DNA from: Paenibacillus sabuli
GTDB lineage: Bacteria; Bacillota; Bacilli; Paenibacillales; Paenibacillaceae
Reading direction: 5' to 3'
Assembly: GCF_014705605.1 (NCBI RefSeq)
Contig: NZ_JACXIZ010000024.1
Span: forward strand, 45,369 to 109,368
Length of the DNA stretch: 64,000 bases
Positions 47,763 through 56,786 of the stretch are shown here, in pieces (positions within the stretch are counted from its first letter, which is position 1; the number at the start of each line of letters is the position of its first letter). Under the pieces are notes generated by a model that did not search any database, was not told the origin of the DNA, and worked only from the letters and a program-made list of their open reading frames with translations. Both the position numbers and the translations under genes were made by a program.

Positions 47763-48758
47763 ATGAAGAAGGCAGCAATCGTCATGATGGCCTTGGTCCT
47801 CACGTTCGTACTGGCGGCGTGCGGTCAAAGCAACAACAACGGAACCAATAACGGAGGCAACGGGGGCAACACGACAAATAACGCGACGCAGGGCAGCGGC
47901 AATGCTGGCGGCAACGCGGAGAACGAAGGCAATGCAGGGGCGAACGAAGGCAACGCAGCAAGCGAGCTGAGCGGCTCGATCATCGCGTCCGGCTCCTCGG
48001 CGCTGCAGCCGCTCGTCGACCAGGCGTCCAGGAAGTTCATGGATGAGAACCCCGGCGTCACGATTCAAGTACAAGGCGGAGGCAGCGGTACGGGCCTGGC
48101 GCAAGTATCCGAAAAACAAGTCGACATCGGCAACTCCGACGTATACGCCGAGGAGAAGCTGGATGCCGACAAAGCGGCCGAGCTGGTCGACCATCAAGTC
48201 GCAGTCGTGGCGATGGCGGCTGTCGTCAATCCGGAAGTGACGGTAGACAACCTGACGAAGCAGCAATTGATCGACATCTTCAGCGGCAATGTGACGAACT
48301 GGAGCGAAGTCGGCGGACAGGATCAAGCGATCCAGATCGTCAACCGCCCGTCCAGCTCCGGCACCCGCGCCACCTTCGAGACCTACGCGCTGGGCATGAA
48401 GACCGAGGATCTGCAAGGCTCGATCCAAGAGGATTCCTCCGGTACGGTGCGCAAGCTAGTCGGCGAGACGCCGGGCGCAATCGGCTACCTGGCGCTGTCC
48501 TACCTCGACGATTCGGTCAAGACGCTGCAATACGACGGCGTAGACGCGACCGAGGAAAACGTCGCAAACGGCACGTATCCGATCTGGGCGTACGAGCACA
48601 TGTACACGAACGGCGAACCGAACGAAGTCGTAGCCGCATTCCTCGAATTCATGATGAGCCCGGACGTGCAGGAGGACGACGTCGTCGAACTGGGCTATAT
48701 TCCTTCGAGCTTGATGCAAATCGAGCGCGATCAAGGCGGTAACGTAACCGAAAAATAA
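47763..48758 (+). CDS. pstS: Phosphate ABC transporter substrate-binding protein
   Basis: This 331-aa lipoprotein has a signal peptide with lipobox VLAAC, a Gly/Asn-rich linker (about 25-70) and a PstS domain: SIIASGSSALQPLVDQ, QGGGSGTGLAQVSEKQVDIGNSD, IVNRPSSSGTRATFETY, TPGAIGYLALSYLD. It binds phosphate outside the cell and feeds PstCA. ATG follows GAGGAAGGGGAAACC. First gene of pstSCAB1B2-phoU. Confidence 0.95.
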   Translation: MKKAAIVMMALVLTFVLAACGQSNNNGTNNGGNGGNTTNNATQGSGNAGGNAENEGNAGANEGNAASELSGSIIASGSSALQPLVDQASRKFMDENPGVTIQVQGGGSGTGLAQVSEKQVDIGNSDVYAEEKLDADKAAELVDHQVAVVAMAAVVNPEVTVDNLTKQQLIDIFSGNVTNWSEVGGQDQAIQIVNRPSSSGTRATFETYALGMKTEDLQGSIQEDSSGTVRKLVGETPGAIGYLALSYLDDSVKTLQYDGVDATEENVANGTYPIWAYEHMYTNGEPNEVVAAFLEFMMSPDVQEDDVVELGYIPSSLMQIERDQGGNVTEK

Positions 48759-48853
48759 ACGCGAAGCAACGTGATGCAGCGTGACGAATGATTCTACGCG
48801 AGCAAGGGGCAGATAATCTGCCTCTTGTTGGCAGTTTCAAGAGGGAGAGGTCT

Positions 48854-49756
48854 ATGGCTCAGTCAACAAAAGTCCAGCAACCAAAACCGCATATCGCCGA
48901 AGAATGGGTCGGGCGCGTATATACCGGAATATGTATCTTCATTTTGATTGTGGCCATTTTTTCGATGGTTTATTTCGTCGCCTCGCGCGGCTTGCGGACC
49001 TTCATCGGGGACGGCGTCAATCCGCTCGAGCTGTTGACCGGCTTGAAATGGAACCCCGGCGGCGAGCCGGCGCTGTTCGGCGCGCTGCCGTTCATTTTCG
49101 GCTCGTTCAGCACTTCGATCCTGGCGGCGCTCATCGCCGGTCCGCTCGGCTTTTGCGCCGCCGTCTTCATGGTCGAGATCATGCCGGGCTTCGGCCGCAA
49201 GTTCCTGCAGCCGGTCATCGAGCTGCTGGCCGGCATTCCGTCGGTCGTCTACGGCTTCGTCGGCCTGAGCGTCATCGTGCCGCTGTTCCGGGACATCTTC
49301 CCTGGGCAGGGCATCGGGATCGCAGCGGGCGCGCTCGTGCTGTCCGTCATGATCCTGCCGACGATCACGACGATCGCCACCGACGCGCTCGCCGCGTTGC
49401 CGTCCGGACTCAAGGAGGGCTCTTATGCGCTCGGCGCTACCCGCTGGCAGACGATCTATCGCATCGTGCTGCCGACGATGCTGCCGGCGCTGCTGACCGG
49501 CATCGTGCTCGGCATCGCCCGCGCCTTCGGCGAGGCGCTGGCCGTGCAGATGGTCATCGGCAATGCGCCGCATATTCCGCGCTCGCTGTTCGAGTCGACC
49601 TCGACGCTGACCAGCGCGATCACGCAGAGCATGGGCAATACGGTGATGGGCTCGGCGCACAACAACGCGCTCTGGTCGCTCGCGCTGATCCTGATGCTGA
49701 TGACGTTCGTCTTCGTCTTCATCGTGCGCTGGCTTGAGGGGAGGTCCAAAATATGA
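48854..49756 (+). CDS. pstC: Phosphate ABC transporter permease
   Basis: This 300-aa membrane protein has six segments and PstC hallmarks (ELLAGIPSVVYGFVGLSVIVPL; LPSGLKEGSYALGATRWQTIYRIVLPTMLPALLTG). ATG at 48854 follows GAGGGAGAGG; earlier in-frame starts lack a site. It overlaps pstA by 4 bp (ATGA). Confidence 0.95.
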   Translation: MAQSTKVQQPKPHIAEEWVGRVYTGICIFILIVAIFSMVYFVASRGLRTFIGDGVNPLELLTGLKWNPGGEPALFGALPFIFGSFSTSILAALIAGPLGFCAAVFMVEIMPGFGRKFLQPVIELLAGIPSVVYGFVGLSVIVPLFRDIFPGQGIGIAAGALVLSVMILPTITTIATDALAALPSGLKEGSYALGATRWQTIYRIVLPTMLPALLTGIVLGIARAFGEALAVQMVIGNAPHIPRSLFESTSTLTSAITQSMGNTVMGSAHNNALWSLALILMLMTFVFVFIVRWLEGRSKI

Positions 49757-50640
49757 ATGCCAAATTGGCGGACCGCATCGCTACGGCGATCATCGTCGCG
49801 GTCTCGGGCTTCATCGTGCTGCTGCTGGCCGGTCTGCTCGGGTATATCATGGTGCGCGGGCTCGGTCATTTCAGCTACGACTTCCTGACTTCGCCGCCGG
49901 AGACGATCCGCGCCGGCGGCGGCATTGGACCGCAGCTGTTCAATTCAATCTTTTTGCTCGTCTTGACGATGCTCATCACGATCCCGCTCGGGCTCGGCGC
50001 GGGGATCTATATGAGCGAATACGCCCGTCCGGGCAAGTTCACCGATTTTATCCGACTGCTCGTGGAAGTGCTGTCCTCGTTCCCGTCCATCGTCGTCGGC
50101 CTGTTCGGCCTGCTGGTGCTGGTCAATGCATTTGACCTGGGCTTCTCGCTGCTCGCCGGCGCGCTGGCGCTCACCGTCTTCAACCTGCCGCTCATGGTGC
50201 GGATCACCGAGCAGGGGCTGAAGAGCGTGCCGCGGGAGCAAAAAGAAGCGGGACTGGCGCTGGGCCTGTCCAAGTGGAAGACGATCCGCTCGATCATGCT
50301 GCCGGTGGCGATCCCGGTCATCCTGACCGGGACGATCCTGGCCGCCGGGCGCGTGTTCGGCGAGGCCGCAGCCCTGCTGTTCACGGCGGGGATGAGCTCG
50401 CCGCGGCTGGACTTCACCGACTGGAATCCGCTCAGCCCGTTCTCGCCGCTCAATCCGATGCGTCCGGCCGAGACGCTGGCGGTGCATATCTGGAAGGTCA
50501 ATGCGGAGGGGCTGGCGCCCGACGCGGCGGAGATCGCGGCCGGCGCATCCGCGGTGCTCGTGCTGACGGTGCTGCTGTTCAATCTCGCGGCCCGCTGGCT
50601 GGGCCGGTTCATGTACCGCAAGTTCACCGCGACCAAGTGA
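49753..50640 (+). CDS. pstA: Phosphate ABC transporter permease
   Basis: This 295-aa membrane protein has six segments and typical motifs (EVLSSFPSIVVGLFGLLVLV; SVPREQKEAGLALGLSKWKTIRSIMLPVAIPVILTG). It forms the phosphate channel with PstC. Its start overlaps the pstC stop, and it is followed 15 bp later by the first pstB gene. Confidence 0.95.
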   Translation: MNAKLADRIATAIIVAVSGFIVLLLAGLLGYIMVRGLGHFSYDFLTSPPETIRAGGGIGPQLFNSIFLLVLTMLITIPLGLGAGIYMSEYARPGKFTDFIRLLVEVLSSFPSIVVGLFGLLVLVNAFDLGFSLLAGALALTVFNLPLMVRITEQGLKSVPREQKEAGLALGLSKWKTIRSIMLPVAIPVILTGTILAAGRVFGEAAALLFTAGMSSPRLDFTDWNPLSPFSPLNPMRPAETLAVHIWKVNAEGLAPDAAEIAAGASAVLVLTVLLFNLAARWLGRFMYRKFTATK

Positions 50641-50655
50641 TAAGGAGGGCACAGC

Positions 50656-51414
50656 GTGCAACAATACGGATTATCCGCAAAAGACCTGAGTGTCTACTAC
50701 GGCCCGAAACAGGCCGTCAAAAACGTATCGCTCGATTTTGCCAACAAGCAGGTCACGGCGCTGATCGGTCCCTCCGGGTGCGGCAAGTCGACGTTCCTGC
50801 GCAGTCTCAATCGCATGAACGATCTGATCGACGGCGCCAAGGTCACGGGCGAGATCTGGATCGGCGAGGAGAATATCAACCATCCGAAGACGGACGTCGT
50901 CTCGCTGCGCCAACGGATCGGCATGGTGTGGCAGCGGCCGAACCCATTCCACAAATCGATCTATGAAAATATTGCCTTCGGCCCGCGCTATCATGGCGTG
51001 AAGAACAAAAAGCAGCTCGACGAAATTGTCGAGCAGTCGCTGCGCAAGGCGGCGCTCTGGGAGGAGACGAAGGACCGGCTGCACAAGTCCGGCCTGTCGC
51101 TCTCCGGCGGCCAGCAGCAGCGGCTCTGCATCGCCCGTTCGATCGCGGTCAAGCCGAGCATCATCCTGATGGACGAACCGGCCTCGGCGCTCGATCCGGT
51201 ATCCACGGCCAAGATCGAGGAGCTGATCACCGAGCTCAAGCAGGAATACTGCATCATCATTGTGACGCACAACATGCACCAGGCGGCGCGCATTTCGGAA
51301 AAGACGGCGTTTTTCCTGATGGGCGACCTGATCGAATACGACGAGACGGACAAGATGTTCACGGATCCGGAGAAGAAGGAAACGAGCGATTACATCTCCG
51401 GCAGGTTCGGTTAG
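50656..51414 (+). CDS. pstB: Phosphate ABC transporter ATP-binding protein 1
   Basis: This 252-aa ATPase has Walker [11 protein letters not shown] (about 36-45), PstB-type [16 protein letters not shown], signature [14 protein letters not shown], Walker [13 protein letters not shown] and the [13 protein letters not shown]-loop region. GTG start follows AAGGAGGGC. It is the first of two adjacent PstB paralogues. In this copy the catalytic Glu is followed by Pro-Ala (DEPASALD), the usual form, while copy 2 has DESTSALD. Confidence 0.95.
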   Translation: MQQYGLSAKDLSVYYGPKQAVKNVSLDFANKQVTALIGPSGCGKSTFLRSLNRMNDLIDGAKVTGEIWIGEENINHPKTDVVSLRQRIGMVWQRPNPFHKSIYENIAFGPRYHGVKNKKQLDEIVEQSLRKAALWEETKDRLHKSGLSLSGGQQQRLCIARSIAVKPSIILMDEPASALDPVSTAKIEELITELKQEYCIIIVTHNMHQAARISEKTAFFLMGDLIEYDETDKMFTDPEKKETSDYISGRFG

Positions 51415-51431
51415 CGTGAGGAGAGGGTCAG

Positions 51432-52187
51432 ATGACGGCATTAATTGAAATCGAAAACCTGGACCTGTATTACGGCGACTTCCAGGCGCTCAAAAGCATC
51501 TCGATGGACGTCCCGGAAAAGGCGGTCACCGCCTTCATCGGACCGTCCGGCTGCGGCAAATCGACGCTGCTGCGCTCGCTTAATCGGATGAACGACCTGA
51601 TCGCGGGCACGCGCATCGAAGGCTCGATCAAAATCGCAGGCGAGGAAATCAATACGTCCGGGATGGATGTGGAGCATCTGCGCAAGCGGGTGGGGATGGT
51701 GTTCCAGCAGCCGAATCCGTTTCCGAAATCGATCTATGAAAATGTGGCGTACGGTCCGCGCCTGTACGGCATAAACCAGCGCAAGAAGCTGGACGAGCTC
51801 GTCGAAAAAAGCCTGCGCTCGGCGGCGCTGTGGGACGAGGTCAAGGATCACCTGAAGCGCTCGGCGCTCGGCATCTCCGGCGGCCAGCAGCAGCGGCTGT
51901 GCATCGCGCGCGCGCTCGCGGTCAATCCGGATGTGCTGCTGATGGACGAATCGACCTCGGCGCTCGATCCGATCTCGACGCTGAAGATCGAAGAGCTGGT
52001 CCAGGAGCTGAAAAACGAATACACGATCGTCATGGTGACGCACAACATGCATCAGGCGGCGCGCGTTTCGAATCAGACGGTGTTTTTTTTGAACGGGGAA
52101 GTGGTGGAGTACGCCGACACGGAGACGTTGTTCTCCACGCCGAGCGATCGCCGCACCGAGGATTATATCAGCGGACGCTTCGGCTAG
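51432..52187 (+). CDS. pstB: Phosphate ABC transporter ATP-binding protein 2
   Basis: This 251-aa second PstB has [20 protein letters not shown] (Walker A region), [15 protein letters not shown] signature, Walker [12 protein letters not shown] and [12 protein letters not shown]. Two PstB copies also occur in Bacillus pst operons (pstBA, pstBB). It could pair with copy 1 as a heterodimer or work as an alternative homodimer. ATG follows GAGGAGAGGG. Confidence 0.95.
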   Translation: MTALIEIENLDLYYGDFQALKSISMDVPEKAVTAFIGPSGCGKSTLLRSLNRMNDLIAGTRIEGSIKIAGEEINTSGMDVEHLRKRVGMVFQQPNPFPKSIYENVAYGPRLYGINQRKKLDELVEKSLRSAALWDEVKDHLKRSALGISGGQQQRLCIARALAVNPDVLLMDESTSALDPISTLKIEELVQELKNEYTIVMVTHNMHQAARVSNQTVFFLNGEVVEYADTETLFSTPSDRRTEDYISGRFG

Positions 52188-52221
52188 CAGCCGGCGTCCG
52201 GCAGTCAATGGGGGGCTGACG

Positions 52222-52884
52222 ATGATGACCATTCGCAAGGAATTCGATCAGGGCTTGCAGCAAATGGATGAGCTGCTCGTCAACATGGGGGAACATGTGG
52301 AATCGGCGCTGCGCAACGCGATGCAGGCGCTGGAGCGCATCGATACGGAATCGGCGCGCGTGATCATTGCGGAGGATCCGCAGCTCAACGCGCTGGAGGA
52401 GCGGATTACCGAGATCGGCGCCAAGCTGATCGCGACGCAGCAGCCGGTAGCGAAGGATCTGCGGCGCATCCTGGCGGCCTTTCGGATCGCGAGCGACCTG
52501 GAGCGGATGGGGGACCTGTCGGTCGACATCGCCAAGGTCGTGCTGCGCATGGAGGGCCAGGAGCTGATCAAGCCGCTGCTCGATCTGCCGCGGATGGCGG
52601 AGACGGCGCTGACGATGACGTACGAGTCGATCCAGGCCTTCATTCAGGAGAATGTCGATCTGGCGTACAAGGTCGGCAAGGACGACGATCAGGTCGATGC
52701 GCTCTACGGCCAGATCATCCGCGAGCTGTTCGCGCTGATGGTCGAGAAGCCGGCGACGATCTCGCAGGCGTCGCTGCTCAGCTTCGTCGGCCGCTATATC
52801 GAGCGGATCGCCGATCACGCGACCAACATCGGCGAGAGCGTCGTCTATCTCGTGACGGCGAAGCGGCCGGACCTCAATCAGTAA
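52222..52884 (+). CDS. phoU: Phosphate transport regulator PhoU
   Basis: This 220-aa all-helical protein has the duplicated PhoU repeat (LEERITEIGAKLIATQQPVAKDLRRILAAFRIASDLERMGD and the second RYIERIADHATNIGESVVYL). It links the Pst transporter to the PhoR kinase and represses the Pho response under phosphate excess. It closes the pst operon and is followed by a terminator. Confidence 0.95.
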   Translation: MMTIRKEFDQGLQQMDELLVNMGEHVESALRNAMQALERIDTESARVIIAEDPQLNALEERITEIGAKLIATQQPVAKDLRRILAAFRIASDLERMGDLSVDIAKVVLRMEGQELIKPLLDLPRMAETALTMTYESIQAFIQENVDLAYKVGKDDDQVDALYGQIIRELFALMVEKPATISQASLLSFVGRYIERIADHATNIGESVVYLVTAKRPDLNQ

Positions 52885-52909
52885 TACGGCGGCGGCACAG
52901 GAAGGGGAG

Positions 52910-52933
52910 AACCGGCCATTTGGCCGGTTTTTT
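52910..52933 (+). terminator. Terminator of the pst-phoU operon
   Basis: AACCGGCCA pairs perfectly with TGGCCGGTT around two bases (probably a four-base loop), followed by TTTTTT. Confidence 0.88.
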
Positions 52934-53013
52934 GCCGTTAACTTGCCACGCCGCAAAAGACGGCTTGCCCGTGTTTTGCCGCCTTGTCCTCGCAGCGCAA
53001 GCGGGGGCGCGGT

Positions 53014-53802
53014 CTAGCGCTCCAGCTCAATGCCGAAGTAGGTGCGCAGCGCTTGACGATACCGCTCGGGCGTCTGAGGCGTGAAGGTCTCCACGCCGTC
53101 CGAGGTGAAGAGGCGAAACTCTTCGCCCGCCAGCGTATGGCGCCCTTCTCTGGTGCGGATCGCGACCATCGCGCCGGCGCGGAAGATGGAGTCCGGAGCA
53201 TGCTCGCACCAGTAGCTGGCCATGAGGTAGTCCTTGGCGAGCTGTGGCTCTTCGGTGAACGAGTAGATCCGGTGCCATTGGCCGTGCTTGCGTTCCAGCA
53301 GCATCCATCCGTAGTCGGAATCTTCCTCCAGCTTGTAGCATTCGTCCCCTTGCACCTGCTCCAGCCCCGGCTGCAACAGCAGCGGTGTGCGGGGAACGAT
53401 CCCGCCCACCCCTACATCGCACAGATAGCGCTTGCCCTCCGCTTCCGCGCACAGCACCTGATGCCGGCGTTTGGGCGGCGGGTTCGGTTCGTCGCGCCAG
53501 AAGCGGGCGAAATAGTGCCGGGTGGGGTATCCGAGCCGTTGCAACAGCCAGCCGAACAAGGCGTTGGTCTCGAAGCAAAAACCGCCGCGCCGGCGGGTCA
53601 CGATCTTGTCGTAGAGGTCGCGGATCTCCAGCGACAGCGGGATGCCATTCAGGATATCCAGATTCTCGTACGGCACCGCATGCAGATGGGCATCCTGCAG
53701 TCGGAACAAGTCCCCGACGCTGCCGTCCGGCTCGTCCTCGAAGCCGATTCGGTCGAGATAAGCCCGGATTTCCGGGTCGAAGGGTTTGGTTTTCATTTCC
53801 AC
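53014..53802 (-). CDS. Arylamine N-acetyltransferase
   Basis: This 260-262-aa enzyme has the NAT triad: Cys in RRGGFCFETN, His in RRHQVL and Asp in LCDVGVGG; PYENLDI near the N-terminus is also typical. It transfers acetyl from acetyl-CoA to arylamines or hydrazines. Start is either GTG at 53802 or ATG at 53796; the ribosome site (GGAGATGG) fits the GTG slightly better. It is reverse to and upstream of the GGDEF gene. Confidence 0.93.
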   Translation of the reverse strand: MEMKTKPFDPEIRAYLDRIGFEDEPDGSVGDLFRLQDAHLHAVPYENLDILNGIPLSLEIRDLYDKIVTRRRGGFCFETNALFGWLLQRLGYPTRHYFARFWRDEPNPPPKRRHQVLCAEAEGKRYLCDVGVGGIVPRTPLLLQPGLEQVQGDECYKLEEDSDYGWMLLERKHGQWHRIYSFTEEPQLAKDYLMASYWCEHAPDSIFRAGAMVAIRTREGRHTLAGEEFRLFTSDGVETFTPQTPERYRQALRTYFGIELER

Positions 53803-53898
53803 TCAAGTCCATCTCCCATTCAGGCTTTGACTGAGCCTGCCGTTTTTCATCATTCTACCATACAGCAGACGGGTCGTGGTGGGGCAGCAGGGTCACGT

Positions 53899-53961
53899 TT
53901 TACACGCTTTACATCTGTTTTACAAAGTCTGACATCCGCCTTCACAATTGCTTGCTACGAT
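53899..53961 (+). promoter_or_regulatory. Candidate Pho box and -10 upstream of the GGDEF/EAL operon
   Basis: TTTACA (53899), TTTACA (53908), TTTACA (53919), CTGACA (53929) and TTCACA (53941) form five repeats at 9-12 bp spacing. TACGAT (53956-53961) follows after 9 bp. This is the most consensus-like of the four candidate Pho boxes in the window, and the 9-bp gap equals that of pstS and the CBS-MCP gene. Confidence 0.55.
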
Positions 53962-53997
53962 AGAAACATGACGATTGGCCGCAGCGAGGGGATAGGC

Positions 53998-55482
53998 GTG
54001 AAAAAATACGGAAACGGCTTGCTCGACCGCAAGCTGCTGCGCGAGCTGGCGCTGCGGCAATCGAGCGGCACGGTCGGTCTGCTGTATGTGCAGCTGGCCG
54101 GTGGTGGCGACAACGGCCGCACGATCATTCGCGAATGGGCGCGGGAGCAGCCGCAGTTGTTCTGGTGGGGCGATATGGGGGCGGACGCTTGTCTGCTGCT
54201 CCATGTACCCGGCCGGGACAACCGCGCGCTGACTGCGCTGCTGCAGGCTTCGCGCCTGACGCTGGGCACGCGGCTGCAGGCGCTCGATGCGCCGCCGCTG
54301 CTCGGCGATACGGTAATCGCCCATGCGGGCCGCGGGCATTCGCCGGAGCGCGAGGTGCTGGAGGGCATCATTCGGGCCCGTGCCCGGGCGCTGCGGACGG
54401 CCGAGTCGGCGAAGGAAGCGGCAGGGGGCGGCGCTTCGGGCAGCGAAGCGGCCGAAGGCGAAGCGCTTGACAGCAGCCGTCTGTGGCCGGATCGGAGCGC
54501 CGCGCCGGGCGGCGCCCAGATCGGCTCGCTCGCTGCGGTAGTGCCCACCTTCGGGCCGCAAGCGCGCGTGTCCGAGCTGGCGCGGCTGTTCGAGGGCAAT
54601 GCGCGCATTCAGGGCGCGGTCATCGCCGAGCACAGGCGCCCGATCGGACTGGTCATGAAGGAGAAGCTTCATCAGCTGCTCGCGGGGCAGTACGGACTGT
54701 CGCTATATTGGGACCGTCCGGTGTCGCGCATCATGGACAAGCAGCCGCTGATCGTGGAGGCGTCTGCGCCGGTGGAGCAGGTGTCGCAGCTGGCGATGGA
54801 TCGGGATTATGGGCGTCTGTATGATATCGTGCTCATCACCCGGGCGGAGCGCCTGATCGGCGCAGCCTCCATTCGTGCGATCCTGGAGAGCATCACGAGC
54901 CTTCGCACCGAGGCGGCGCGCACTGCGAGCCCGCTGACCGGACTGCCCGGCAATGGGCCGATTCGCATGGAGCTGGAGCGGCGCATTCGCGGCGCGGAGT
55001 CGTTCGCAGTCATCTACGCCGACCTGGATTGCTTCAAGTGGTACAACGATGGCTTCGGCTTCCACGCCGGAGACGAGCTCATCCGCTTCACCGCCCGGGT
55101 GCTGCAGGCGGCGCTGCCGGCGGAGAGCGGCGCCTTCCTCGGCCACATCGGAGGCGACGACTTCATCGCAGTGCTCGCGGCGGCGGACGGCGAGGCGGCG
55201 TGCCGCGAGGCGATCCGACGCTTCGAAGCGGGAGTGGGGGCTTATTACGGCGCTGGACCGTTGCCCCAGACCACCGATCGGGAGGGGCGGGCGCTGGACC
55301 GCAATGGCGTGGCGCTATCGCTCTCCCTGCTCGCATGCGGCGGAGGCGGGAGCGAGAGGCCCACGCCGGAGCGCATCTCGCGCGAGGCGGCGGCGCTCAA
55401 GAAGCGGGCCAAGGCGGAGCACGGCAGTGTCTATGTAGCTGGGCGGGTCGGCGGGAATCAACATGGAGAGGGACGATTATGA
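53998..55482 (+). CDS. Diguanylate cyclase with CBS pair
   Basis: The ~494-aa soluble protein has three parts: an N-terminal domain (about 1-130) that looks like a degenerate GGDEF fold, a CBS pair (about 180-300; RRPIGLVMKEKLHQLL, VSRIMDKQPLIVE, RLIGAASIRAIL) and a GGDEF domain (about 315-480; SPLTGLPGN, YADLDCFKWYND, active-site IGGDDF). The GGDDF variant should be active; I see no RxxD inhibitory site before it. GTG at 53998 has a GAGGGGA site; ATG at 53968 (504 aa) is the alternative. It overlaps the EAL gene by 4 bp. Confidence 0.88.
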   Translation: MKKYGNGLLDRKLLRELALRQSSGTVGLLYVQLAGGGDNGRTIIREWAREQPQLFWWGDMGADACLLLHVPGRDNRALTALLQASRLTLGTRLQALDAPPLLGDTVIAHAGRGHSPEREVLEGIIRARARALRTAESAKEAAGGGASGSEAAEGEALDSSRLWPDRSAAPGGAQIGSLAAVVPTFGPQARVSELARLFEGNARIQGAVIAEHRRPIGLVMKEKLHQLLAGQYGLSLYWDRPVSRIMDKQPLIVEASAPVEQVSQLAMDRDYGRLYDIVLITRAERLIGAASIRAILESITSLRTEAARTASPLTGLPGNGPIRMELERRIRGAESFAVIYADLDCFKWYNDGFGFHAGDELIRFTARVLQAALPAESGAFLGHIGGDDFIAVLAAADGEAACREAIRRFEAGVGAYYGAGPLPQTTDREGRALDRNGVALSLSLLACGGGGSERPTPERISREAAALKKRAKAEHGSVYVAGRVGGNQHGEGRL

Positions 55483-56660
55483 ACAGACAGCAGATGAGGC
55501 TCGGGGACGATCGCGACGATCCGTCGATCGGCATCTTGTACTATGCCTGGCAAGGCGCGGAGGGGGACAGGGACAGCGACGTCCGGTCCAAGGTGAGCTT
55601 GAGCTGGCGAAGCGCTGTGCAGCGGGCCCTTGGCGGAGCGGCGGGGAGCGTCGCAGCGGCCAAGGCTGGCCATCTCCATACCCAGTGGCTCGCCGACGAC
55701 GTCTATCTGTTCCTGCGTCTTCCGGGGGAGCTCGAGGAGGCACGGCACGAGGAGTGGCTGCTGGAGACGTCGCTGCGCTTCCAGCGCCTCCTGCAGCCGC
55801 ATATCGACGGGCTGGGGAGCGGCAGTCTGCGTGCGGGCGTATCGCTGCTCGACGGGCAGGAGACGGGCAGCCGCTGGTACGAGGGCCTCAAGCGGGCGCT
55901 GCTGCACGGGCAGGCGGCCGGCAGCGTCGAGCGCACCCTGCGGCGCCGCGCCTTCGAGGCATTGCTGCGCCAAGGCTCGATCTACGCGGTGTATCAGCCG
56001 ATTATCAGTCTGCGCGAGCAGCGGCCGCTCGGCTACGAATCGCTGACCCGGTGCGCCGACGACCGCTGGTTCGACGGACCGCTGGCGCTGTTTTCCTTCG
56101 CCGAGCAGGAGGGGGCGATCTACTCGCTCGATCGCCTGGCGCGGGAGAAGGCGCTGGCGGGCTGCGGGGCGCTCCAGCCGGGCCAGAAGCTCTTCCTCAA
56201 CATTACGGCGAGCATCATCAACGACCCGCACTTCACGCCCGGGCGCACGCTGCCGCTGCTGGAGCGGTACGGCCTGTCACCGACGGATGTCGTGTTCGAG
56301 ATTACCGAGCGCAGCTCGATCGAGGACTTCGCCGGCGCGAAGCGGCTGCTCGCCCATTATCGCCGCCAAGGCTACCAGATCGCCATCGATGATGCCGGGG
56401 CGGGCTACTCGTCGCTGGAGTCGATCGTGGAGCTGCGCCCCGACTACATCAAGGTTGATCGCTCGCTCGTGCGGCAGCTGCATCGCGACGAGATGAAGCG
56501 CCATGTGCTGGGCACGTTCGTGCAATTCGCGGACAAGATGGGGATCGAGGTCATCGCCGAGGGGATCGAGGAGCCGGCGGAGCTCGAGCAGGTGCGGGAG
56601 ATGGGCATCGCGTATGCGCAAGGCTACCTGCTCGGCCGGCCGGCGCGCATGCCGGGCTAG
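55479..56660 (+). CDS. EAL-domain cyclic-di-GMP phosphodiesterase
   Basis: This 393-aa soluble protein has an N-terminal domain (about 1-150) similar in layout to the degenerate GGDEF-like domain of its upstream partner (WLADDVYLFLRLPGE) and a C-terminal EAL domain (about 155-390). The signature is YESLTRC (ESL for EAL); other catalytic motifs are FLNITASIIND, FEITERSSI, DDAGAGYSS and KVDRSLV. It likely degrades c-di-GMP made by the cyclase. Start ATG overlaps the cyclase stop (ATGA). Confidence 0.9.
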   Translation: MNRQQMRLGDDRDDPSIGILYYAWQGAEGDRDSDVRSKVSLSWRSAVQRALGGAAGSVAAAKAGHLHTQWLADDVYLFLRLPGELEEARHEEWLLETSLRFQRLLQPHIDGLGSGSLRAGVSLLDGQETGSRWYEGLKRALLHGQAAGSVERTLRRRAFEALLRQGSIYAVYQPIISLREQRPLGYESLTRCADDRWFDGPLALFSFAEQEGAIYSLDRLAREKALAGCGALQPGQKLFLNITASIINDPHFTPGRTLPLLERYGLSPTDVVFEITERSSIEDFAGAKRLLAHYRRQGYQIAIDDAGAGYSSLESIVELRPDYIKVDRSLVRQLHRDEMKRHVLGTFVQFADKMGIEVIAEGIEEPAELEQVREMGIAYAQGYLLGRPARMPG

Positions 56661-56786
56661 ATTCGCCAGGGGGCGGAATCGCGATCAGGTAAATGCCGCC
56701 AAGGCGCGGGAATCGGGCAGGGCCGTTACCAAGCGGCCCTGCTTTTGTGCTATGATAGAAGATAGTAGAACAAGGTGAGGTGTCGT

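Noticed and set aside
52984..53967. N-terminal extension of the GGDEF frame
   Set aside because: Antisense to the N-acetyltransferase gene, whose catalytic triad is intact; the promoter region lies in between.
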